Shown in pieces: positions 1-4,996 of a DNA stretch of 5,417 nt. The translations under genes were made by a program, and so were the position numbers. Each line of letters starts with the position of its first letter. Positions within the stretch are counted from its first letter, which is position 1. The notes beneath the pieces are model-generated. The model did no database searches. It was not told the DNA's origin and worked only from the letters and a program-made list of their open reading frames with translations. Source of the DNA: Bacteroidota bacterium (GTDB lineage: Bacteria; Bacteroidota; Bacteroidia; Chitinophagales; Chitinophagaceae); assembly GCA_026391115.1 (NCBI GenBank), contig JAPLER010000373.1, forward strand, positions 16,594 through 22,010, in the 5' to 3' direction.

Positions 1-721
1 GGTTTAACCAATGTCCTACTTCATGTGTTGCTGTTCTACCAAGGTTATAAGGTGCTGATACAGTGCCTGTGCTACCAAATGCAGAATATAAAATTACCAC
101 ACCATCTGTAGCAGCTGCACCACCAGGAAATTGAGCATAACCCAATAAGCCACCACTTAAATTACAAACCCATAGGTTTAAGTATTGATTGCTATTCCAA
201 GCATCGTCTCCACCTTGTGCAGTATATTTTACACCATCGTTTGAACTAAAAGAAGTTACTGTGGTAGATTTACGAACTATACCGGTCGTTGCATTACCAC
301 TTGGGTCTCTTTTTGCTAAGCAAAAGTTGATTTTACAATCAGCCAAAACACTTTTAAATGCATTTGGAATTTTTGTAGTATCGGCATTGTTTAGTTGAAA
401 ATCTTTGTTTAAAATATCAATCTGACTTTGCACTTGTGCATCACTAATATTTTGTGCAGTTGTGTTATACACCACATGCACTACAACAGGAATGTTGTAA
501 ACACTAGCACCACGTTGTAAGGCATTGGTAGCAGTTCTGCTGCCACCTTGTTTAACATAACTTTCTGTGTAAGACTCGATGTCTCTTTGTTGTTGTGCAA
601 AATTAGGGTCGGTAAGTAATTGTTTTTGATAAACTTCGTGGCTTGCACACTGACGATGCTGGGCAAGTAATGCATTGGTAAAAAACAATGCAAATAATGC
701 AATGAATAGATTTTTTCTCAT
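1..721 (-). CDS. Secreted M43-family (cytophagalysin-type) zinc metalloprotease, N-terminal part, cut by window edge
   Basis: The reading frame opens at ATG 719-721 and runs without a stop to the left edge, giving 240 codons. Residues 1-20 form a signal peptide: the basic start MRKN, a hydrophobic core (LFIALFALFF), and a likely cleavage after NALLA before Gln21. A propeptide-like segment follows to about residue 72. The catalytic domain then starts with IPVVVHVVYN (77-86) and continues with ISDAQVQSQIDILNKDF (92-108), YLNLWVCNLSGGLLGYAQFP (180-199) and DGVVI (206-210). The last visible residues are ATHEVGHWLN (231-240), the start of the M43 zinc site with His233, Glu234 and His237. The third zinc ligand and any C-terminal secretion-sorting domain lie outside the window. 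Family knowledge suggests an exported endopeptidase that degrades proteins outside the cell; the substrate is unknown. It is transcribed divergently from the DUF3050 gene. The family call is firm; completeness cannot be judged. Confidence 0.93.
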   Translation of the reverse strand, partial: MRKNLFIALFALFFTNALLAQHRQCASHEVYQKQLLTDPNFAQQQRDIESYTESYVKQGGSRTATNALQRGASVYNIPVVVHVVYNTTAQNISDAQVQSQIDILNKDFQLNNADTTKIPNAFKSVLADCKINFCLAKRDPSGNATTGIVRKSTTVTSFSSNDGVKYTAQGGDDAWNSNQYLNLWVCNLSGGLLGYAQFPGGAAATDGVVILYSAFGSTGTVSAPYNLGRTATHEVGHWLN

Positions 722-726
722 AGCAG

Positions 727-738
727 TAAAACGTTTTA
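727..738. repeat. 12-bp perfect palindrome TAAAACGTTTTA in the protease leader
   Basis: TAAAACGTTTTA is a perfect 12-bp palindrome ending 5 bp upstream of the protease start codon. It sits between the candidate -7 box (744-751) and the ATG, so it would overlap the predicted transcription start or short leader. A partial copy, TAACGTTTG, lies at about 792-800. It could be an operator for a dimeric regulator or chance in AT-rich DNA. Only the palindrome itself is certain; the function is a guess. Confidence 0.3.
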
Positions 739-743
739 GAATA

Positions 744-774
744 TAAATGTATAGGAAAATATGTAAAAAAACAA
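744..774 (-). promoter_or_regulatory. Candidate Bacteroidota-type promoter for the M43 protease
   Basis: Read on the minus strand, TTG (772-774), a 20-nt spacer and TACATTTA (744-751) resemble the Bacteroidota consensus TTG-N19-TAnnTTTG. The spacer is one base long and the last -7 base is A instead of G. Transcription would begin around 737, leaving a leader of roughly 16 nt. The region is very AT-rich, so a chance match is possible. Confidence 0.4.
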
Positions 775-931
775 AAAAGTAGGAAAAATGATAACGTTTG
801 CTATTGACTTTGTATTGAATCTGTAATGCCCCATCATCTCTTATGGTGTATTTATTTTTTACAATGCAAATACTTCTCTCTTACGAATTTGGTAGTATTA
901 TCTATTATTTTTTATTTTCTAATGAGATAAG

Positions 932-961
932 TTGTTAGGCATTTCAAGGGGTTTAGTTTTG
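932..961 (+). promoter_or_regulatory. Bacteroidota consensus promoter for the DUF3050 gene
   Basis: TTG at 932-934, exactly 19 bases, then TAGTTTTG at 954-961 matches the Bacteroidota primary-sigma consensus TTG-N19-TAnnTTTG at every defined position. Transcription would start near 968 and give an AT-rich leader of about 19 nt before ATG 987. The leader has no Shine-Dalgarno sequence, as is common in this phylum. This is the clearest promoter in the window. Confidence 0.65.
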
Positions 962-986
962 CCAAAAATTAATAAATACTAGTAGA

Positions 987-1766
987 ATGAATTCAAAAAT
1001 TACAGAAATAAATAACAACATTGCTGCACTTAGAGAAGCAATTGTAAAGCATAAAGTATATTCTGTTATCAACAGTGTAGCAGATTTGAGAATTTTTATG
1101 CAATACCATGTTTATGCAGTGTGGGACTTTATGTCTTTACTTAAAACATTGCAAAATAATTTGACTTGTACACGTGTTCCTTGGTTTCCTGTGGGAGATG
1201 CCAATACAAGATATTTGATAAATGAAATTGTAATAGGAGAGGAGAGTGATGTAGATTTAAATGGTATTAGAAAAAGCCATTTTGAATTGTACTTAGATGC
1301 TATGCAACAATGTGGTGCAGACACGCAGTCTATTTTGAAGTTTACAAGTTTACTGCAAAACAATAATGATTTTGCCAGTGCTTTTAAAGCATCTAACACA
1401 CCACAAGCTGCACAAGATTTTGTAAATTTTACTTTTAGTGTTATTAAAAGCAATAAACCGTATTTACAATCTGCAATCTTTACTTTTGGTAGAGAAGATT
1501 TAATTCCAGGAATGTTTATTTCTATGATTAATGATATGAATAAAACAATGCCTGAAAATATCAGTAATTTCAAATATTATCTTGAAAGACATATTGAAGT
1601 TGATGGAGACAATCATAGCCATTTAGCAATACAAATGACCAGTAATTTATGTGGCGAAAATGAACAGTACTGGCAAGAAGTAAACACCACCACATTGGAA
1701 TCTCTTAAAATGCGAATCAGACTTTGGGATGGTGCTTATGATGCTATAGTTGCCAATAAAAATTAA
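987..1766 (+). CDS. DUF3050 family protein, predicted heme-oxygenase-like fold
   Basis: This complete 259-residue protein has no signal peptide or membrane segment and should be cytosolic and mainly helical. Recognisable family blocks are H22 in AIVKHKVY, FMQYHVYAVWDFMSLLKTLQ (37-56), VPWFPVGDANTRYLINEIV (64-82), GEESD (84-88), SHFELYLDAM (97-106), FTFGREDLIPGMF (165-177) and YYLERHIEVDGDNHSHLA (197-214). From recollection, DUF3050 belongs to the heme-oxygenase-like superfamily, which also contains non-heme diiron oxidases. The conserved His/Glu/Asp residues (E80, E85, E86, H98, E100, H202, E204, D206, D208, H210, H212) would suit metal binding, but no activity is established and ligand assignment is inference. 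The start is ATG 987, about 25 nt after a full consensus -7 box. It stands alone, divergent from the protease and convergent with the radical SAM gene 4 bp away. Confidence 0.88.
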   Translation: MNSKITEINNNIAALREAIVKHKVYSVINSVADLRIFMQYHVYAVWDFMSLLKTLQNNLTCTRVPWFPVGDANTRYLINEIVIGEESDVDLNGIRKSHFELYLDAMQQCGADTQSILKFTSLLQNNNDFASAFKASNTPQAAQDFVNFTFSVIKSNKPYLQSAIFTFGREDLIPGMFISMINDMNKTMPENISNFKYYLERHIEVDGDNHSHLAIQMTSNLCGENEQYWQEVNTTTLESLKMRIRLWDGAYDAIVANKN

Positions 1767-1770
1767 TAAA

Positions 1771-3459
1771 CTATGTTAATGCTCCTTTTGATTGAGCAGC
1801 ATTTTTTTGCAGGCTTACTATTGTAGGCTTACTTGTGCCAGAGTACTCAATAATAAACAATTGTTTGTGTTGTTGAATGATATTTTGTTGTATCAAAGTA
1901 TCATAATCAAAATCTATTTCTAGAACAGTGTAGCGTAGCTTGTGATGTTGTAGTTTTAATTGTTCTAGCAGTTCAAATTTTTCTTTTTTATCTATCTCAT
2001 CAACAAACTTTGTAGCAGGTTTTATTTTGTGTTGCAAATAGTAATCTATTGCAAACAATTGTTTGATGGTTGTATCGTTGGCAAAATGTTGTTCTATGTA
2101 TTCATTGGCAATGTTGTAAATGTCCATTATGCCATAACTAAAAAAGCTGCTGCGTTGTTCAAAGTGTTTGCCCAAGCCTAAAAGAAAATCAAAAACACTA
2201 TAATAAGTTATTACATATTTTAAAGTGTGTTCTAATCTTTTTTTGTTCCAATAAATTTCAAGTGCGTGTTCTAGTTTTACAATATCAGCAAGTTCTTGCT
2301 CACTTAAAAAATTACTTTTAATAATTTGATATGGAGCTATTGGGTCAAATACATAACCATATTGTTCGTGCTTTTCTCTTACAGGTGTTCCTTTTAAAAA
2401 CTTTAAAAAGCCCAATTGCAACTCAGGTGGAAACAATTTAAATACTTCTTCAAAACTGTATTTTATATCTTCAAAATAATCTAATGGTAAACCCACAATT
2501 AAATCAAGATGCATTTCTACATAATCTTTCAATTGCAGAATTACATTTTTTGTTTTGTCAAAGTTTTGTTTTCTACTTACTTCTAAGTTGGCTTTTTGAT
2601 TAACCGTTTGTATGCCTATCTCAAACCTGAACATTCCTTTAGGAACCTTATCAATAATGAATTGCATAATAGCAGGATGCAAAATATCAGCAGTTATCTC
2701 AAATTGAAAAACAGTATCAGGTTGTGCATTATCCAGAATAAACTGAAAAATATCGAGCGTAAAATCTTTCTTAACATTAAAAGTCCTATCTAAAAACTTA
2801 ATGGTTTTGCCGTGCTGCATTAAATACAATAAATTGCTTTTAATGTGTTGCATAGGCAAGTAACGCACTTTATTATCTAAACTAGCCAAACAAAACTCAC
2901 ATTTATAAGGGCAGCCTCTTGATGTTTCAATGTATAGTACTCTGTTCTTTAAAGTACTAGCATCATCGTTTTGATATGGATTGGTATTGCTGTATAATTC
3001 TAAATCAAAATTTTCTACGAACTTAAAATACTCTAAGTTGTTATTCTTCTCAAAAGCAATGTTGGCAATAGTTTCAACGTTGGGATAATGTTGTAAGAAT
3101 TTTGTAAAAGGCACTTCGCCCTCGCCAGTAACAATAAAATCTATTTGTGGTAATTGAATAATGTCTTGCCAATCGTAACTCACTTCTGGACCACCCAACA
3201 TTATTTTTATGTTGGGGTTGATGGCTTTAATCAATTCACACACTTGAAGTGTTTGTGTAATATTCCAGATATAGCAACTAAAACAAACCACATCATAATT
3301 ACTGCAATAAGTGGCAATCTCTTGTTTATCTTCTTTAATAGTAAACTCTTTCCAGCTAAGTCTTGTGTCTTGTTTGTTTAACTCATACAACAAGCGTATT
3401 GCCAAGTTCATGTGAATGTATTTGGCATTGAGTGTTGTGAGTAAAAAACGTTGTTGCAT
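1771..3459 (-). CDS. B12-binding-type radical SAM protein, DUF4080 family
   Basis: This complete 562-residue cytosolic protein has three parts. Residues 1-135 resemble a cobalamin-binding Rossmann domain: the family-typical start LTTLNAKYIHMNLAIRLL, then VCFSCYIWN (58-66), IMLGGPEVSYD (86-96) and FIVTGEGEVPF (108-118). I see no DxHxxG lower-ligand motif. Residues about 172-370 form the radical SAM core, with ETSRGCPYKCEFCLAS carrying the CX3CX2C 4Fe-4S ligands Cys183, Cys187 and Cys190, then FLDRTFN (222-228), FEITADIL (253-260), FRFEIGIQTVN (277-287) and DLIVGLPLD (319-327). Residues about 370-535 match the DUF4080 C-terminal region. The family should cleave S-adenosylmethionine reductively; its substrate is unknown to me, and the fold type does not prove cobalamin is bound. 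The start ATG 3457-3459 has a weak TATATTTA element 10 bp upstream (3470-3477) without a TTG at correct spacing, so read-through from the DUF2452 gene 65 bp upstream is possible. The stop TAG lies 4 bp from the DUF3050 stop. Confidence 0.93.
   Translation of the reverse strand: MQQRFLLTTLNAKYIHMNLAIRLLYELNKQDTRLSWKEFTIKEDKQEIATYCSNYDVVCFSCYIWNITQTLQVCELIKAINPNIKIMLGGPEVSYDWQDIIQLPQIDFIVTGEGEVPFTKFLQHYPNVETIANIAFEKNNNLEYFKFVENFDLELYSNTNPYQNDDASTLKNRVLYIETSRGCPYKCEFCLASLDNKVRYLPMQHIKSNLLYLMQHGKTIKFLDRTFNVKKDFTLDIFQFILDNAQPDTVFQFEITADILHPAIMQFIIDKVPKGMFRFEIGIQTVNQKANLEVSRKQNFDKTKNVILQLKDYVEMHLDLIVGLPLDYFEDIKYSFEEVFKLFPPELQLGFLKFLKGTPVREKHEQYGYVFDPIAPYQIIKSNFLSEQELADIVKLEHALEIYWNKKRLEHTLKYVITYYSVFDFLLGLGKHFEQRSSFFSYGIMDIYNIANEYIEQHFANDTTIKQLFAIDYYLQHKIKPATKFVDEIDKKEKFELLEQLKLQHHKLRYTVLEIDFDYDTLIQQNIIQQHKQLFIIEYSGTSKPTIVSLQKNAAQSKGALT
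1778..1808 (+). terminator. Weak intrinsic terminator for the DUF3050 gene
   Basis: Beginning 12 bp after the DUF3050 stop, two alternative short stems precede a run of seven T (1802-1808): TGCTC/GAGCA (1780-1784 with 1794-1798, 9-nt loop), or AATGCT/AGCATT (1778-1783 with 1798-1803, 14-nt loop). The arrangement fits rho-independent termination in the plus direction. It lies inside the last codons of the convergent radical SAM gene. The stems are short, so strength is uncertain. Confidence 0.4.
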
Positions 3460-3506
3460 TGTGCAATAGTAAATATAATTTCCGTAGCAAACACTTGTAG
3501 CTACTG

Positions 3507-3525
3507 ATGTTTATGAATGAAACAT
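3507..3525. repeat. Small hairpin ATGTTT/AAACAT at the end of the DUF2452 gene
   Basis: ATGTTT (3507-3512) and AAACAT (3520-3525) are perfect inverted arms with a 7-nt loop. On the minus strand the hairpin starts at the last base of the DUF2452 stop codon. It is AT-rich, and no T run follows it in the direction of transcription, so it is a poor terminator and would probably let transcription continue into the radical SAM gene. It may be chance. Confidence 0.2.
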
Positions 3526-4316
3526 TATTTTATTTCTGCCCAGGTATGATCTGCTAATAGTTTTACAGAACCCACATAAGCTTTAAAAGGACCGTGAGTT
3601 CCCCACTCTTGTGGAGCAACAAGACTTAATAAATGTGTACCATCTTGCTTTTCATAAAGATGATAAGTTTGTCCTATTTGTGGTTTAAAGTTTATTTTAG
3701 ATTCATAAATCATTAAGCTCAATTCTTTTCTTTTTCTTAATTCTTGAGCCTGCCTTGCTAGTAATTCTATTTGTTGTCTTATCTGGTCTAGCTGCATATT
3801 AGTTTGCTCTTCCATTGCAGCAAGTGCTTTATGTTTTATGACACCTTCTTTTGTAGGACGAATGGCCACACTACCTGCACTGCTTGAATAAGGCAGCACA
3901 CTCATTTGTTTGTGATAAATATCAACATTGGTTTTTACACCTTCGGCTGTATTAATGTTTTGAGAGATTTTTAAATAACCGTTGGCTAATATTTCTTTTA
4001 AAACTTCAACAATAGGGTTGTCGTCACTATCGTAAAATTGTATATGGAGTGACGATGAAGTAGGTATATTGGCAATATAGGTTTCTGCAAAATCTTTATT
4101 GTCGAAGGGCTGTTTTTCTCCATTAGGAATAATTTGATATTGCGTGTAAAAAGCCTCGTTATCAATGCTCACCCAATTGTGCGAAATGCTTAATGCTTTC
4201 TCATTTAAAACACTCTCTACTTTAAATGTGCCACTTTTTGGCGATATGCCTTTGTCGTAAGAACCTTTCTCTGGAAAGAGTTGCCAACTTGCTAAAAAAT
4301 TATATGCTTGAACCAT
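3525..4316 (-). CDS. Two-domain protein with C-terminal DUF2452 (C1orf50-like) domain
   Basis: This complete 263-residue protein has no signal peptide or membrane segment. Residues about 5-136 form a domain predicted to be beta-rich: YNFLASWQLFPEKGSYDKG, PKSGTFKVESV, LSISHNWVSID, AFYTQYQIIPNG, SLHIQFYDSDDN, GYLKISQNIN. Its alternating strands and opening resemble lipocalin-like ligand or lipid barrels, but I cannot name the family with confidence. Residues about 141-263 match DUF2452: LPYSSSAGSVAI (141-152), a helix and coiled coil (about 160-197, including LDQIRQQIELLARQAQELRK), then YHLYEKQDG (218-226), LSLVAPQEWG (230-239) and AYVGSVKLLADHTW (246-259). The last blocks align by eye with human C1orf50 (YYLYKRESG, SIISPKEWG, FLGAYKLQHDLSW) as I recall it. 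The function is unknown. ATG 4314-4316 follows an exact -7 box by 14 nt. The same-strand radical SAM gene follows after 65 bp, so a two-gene unit is possible. Confidence 0.85.
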   Translation of the reverse strand: MVQAYNFLASWQLFPEKGSYDKGISPKSGTFKVESVLNEKALSISHNWVSIDNEAFYTQYQIIPNGEKQPFDNKDFAETYIANIPTSSSLHIQFYDSDDNPIVEVLKEILANGYLKISQNINTAEGVKTNVDIYHKQMSVLPYSSSAGSVAIRPTKEGVIKHKALAAMEEQTNMQLDQIRQQIELLARQAQELRKRKELSLMIYESKINFKPQIGQTYHLYEKQDGTHLLSLVAPQEWGTHGPFKAYVGSVKLLADHTWAEIK

Positions 4317-4330
4317 AATGTTGTAAAATA

Positions 4331-4338
4331 CAAAAATA
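4331..4338 (-). promoter_or_regulatory. Candidate -7 box TATTTTTG for the DUF2452 gene
   Basis: Read on the minus strand, TATTTTTG matches the Bacteroidota -7 consensus TAnnTTTG exactly and ends 14 nt before ATG 4316. No TTG is found about 19 nt upstream, so only half of the promoter is supported. The predicted leader would be very short, about 8 nt. Confidence 0.35.
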
Positions 4339-4458
4339 GCGTTACGATTTTCTTAGCTTGATTTAGTTGCAGGTATATGGAAAGTATTACCAAAATCATA
4401 ATGATAAGAATTGCCTGTAGATATGAGTTAAGTCATATATTCATCTTCAAGCATTTTA

Positions 4459-4466
4459 TATGTTTG
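4459..4466 (+). promoter_or_regulatory. Candidate -7 box TATGTTTG for the YdcH-family gene
   Basis: TATGTTTG matches the Bacteroidota -7 consensus TAnnTTTG exactly, 17 nt before ATG 4484. No TTG lies at the usual spacing (around 4437), so the -33 element is missing or degenerate. It faces away from the DUF2452 -7 box at 4331-4338, which makes the 4317-4483 interval a divergent promoter region. Confidence 0.4.
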
Positions 4467-4483
4467 TGCAATAATTTAAAAAT

Positions 4484-4711
4484 ATGGAAAAACACAGTAT
4501 TGTACACGAGTTTCCTGAACATCAGGATAAAATACACGAACTAAAAATAAATGATGTACACTTTAGAAAATTGTTTGATGCGTATCACGACGTTGACCAC
4601 AACATACATAGTGTAGAAAGTGGTGCAACGCCAACTACAGATGAGCATCTGAATGAACTACGATTGGAACGTGTTCGTTTAAAGGATAGTATTTATGCTT
4701 ATTTAAAATAG
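4484..4711 (+). CDS. YdcH/DUF465 family small helical protein
   Basis: This complete 75-residue cytosolic protein closely follows the YdcH (DUF465) pattern. Blocks are HEFPEHQDKIHELKINDVHF (8-27), RKLFDAYHDVDHNIHSVESG (28-47), the turn ATPTTDEHLNEL (48-59) and the end RLERVRLKDSIYAYLK. The usual family length is about 70-80 residues and the fold is a helical hairpin. Its conserved features are the FPE start, the HF...L/F...H/D.. first helix and the LKDxIYxxL end. The biochemical role of the family is not established. The start ATG 4484 is supported by the exact -7 box 17 nt upstream and by correct alignment of the N-terminus. It appears monocistronic; no clear terminator follows, only a weak TTGTA/TACAA hairpin at 4737-4751. 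Confidence 0.9.
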   Translation: MEKHSIVHEFPEHQDKIHELKINDVHFRKLFDAYHDVDHNIHSVESGATPTTDEHLNELRLERVRLKDSIYAYLK

Positions 4712-4864
4712 TAGTTTGTTTTCTTTAATCTTAGCCTTGTAGATTGTACAATTTGCAGGGCTTCTTGTTTTAATATTACCTAAAATTCAGCCTTTCATCC
4801 AAAAGCAAATACCATTCATATGCTATATTTTTTGTAGTAGGTTTTACTTTATGATGTTGGTGAA

Positions 4865-4908
4865 GAATACTGACATCGGAGAAAAGAACAAATGTTGAGG
4901 CAGTATTC
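4865..4908. repeat. 8-bp inverted repeat GAATACTG/CAGTATTC with 28-nt spacer
   Basis: GAATACTG (4865-4872) and CAGTATTC (4901-4908) are perfect inverted arms around 28 nt. No T run follows on either strand, so it does not look like an ordinary terminator. It directly adjoins the nested inverted repeat at 4916-4960, and the two may form one structured element. Confidence 0.5.
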
Positions 4909-4915
4909 GTCAAGC

Positions 4916-4960
4916 CCCAATAATGCCAAACCTTTGTGTTGGCAGATGCGGTTCATTGGG
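4916..4960. repeat. Nested inverted repeat CCCAAT-TGCCAA-loop-TTGGCA-ATTGGG
   Basis: The outer arms CCCAAT (4916-4921) and ATTGGG (4955-4960) enclose the inner arms TGCCAA (4924-4929) and TTGGCA (4939-4944), with a 9-nt loop. The spacers are asymmetric: 2 nt on one side and 10 nt on the other. A two-stem imperfect hairpin with unequal spacers is formally like the architecture of recombination sites such as attC, but the outer arms do not fit the RYYYAAC/GTTRRRY boxes exactly (ATTGGGT has A for the first G). It is richer in GC than its surroundings. It could also act as a transcript-end structure for the minus-strand gene ending at 4997, although no T run follows. Confidence 0.5.
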
Positions 4961-4996
4961 TTTGATTTATTTTCAATTAAATATGTTTTATTGGAA

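Larger units (their letters stand above)
4712..4996. other. 285-bp interval without a convincing gene, containing inverted repeats
   Basis: This stretch separates the YdcH gene from the partial gene at the right edge. Its left part (4712-4775) is plain AT-rich sequence with no feature I can name. From about 4865 it carries two consecutive inverted-repeat structures, annotated separately. On the minus strand a 58-codon frame at 4779-4952 is open between stops, ends at TAA 4776-4778 and contains no ATG. Its translation includes a protein-like stretch (KVKPTTKNIAYEWYLLLDER). It may be a decayed gene fragment or part of a dispersed repeat; neither can be shown from this window alone. Confidence 0.5.

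Noticed and set aside
189..702. Frames on both strands (plus 189-398, minus 481-702) within the protease gene
   Set aside because: Both overlap the in-frame M43 coding sequence, which has a signal peptide and zinc motif; they are out-of-frame shadows.
934..940. GTTAGGC, resembling an integron attC core box
   Set aside because: No partner RYYYAAC box or hairpin partner is found at the expected distance, and the site overlaps the spacer of a full promoter match.
1112..1573. 153-codon minus-strand frame inside the DUF3050 gene
   Set aside because: It lies wholly opposite a gene with clear family motifs; its translation is a shadow with no recognisable domain.
3470..3477. TATATTTA as a promoter -7 box for the radical SAM gene
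   Set aside because: The last base deviates from TAnnTTTG and the nearest upstream TTG is only 10 bp away, so the spacing does not fit.
4737..4754. TTGTA/TACAA hairpin followed by TTT after the YdcH-family gene
   Set aside because: The five-base AT-rich stem and three T residues are too weak to call a terminator.
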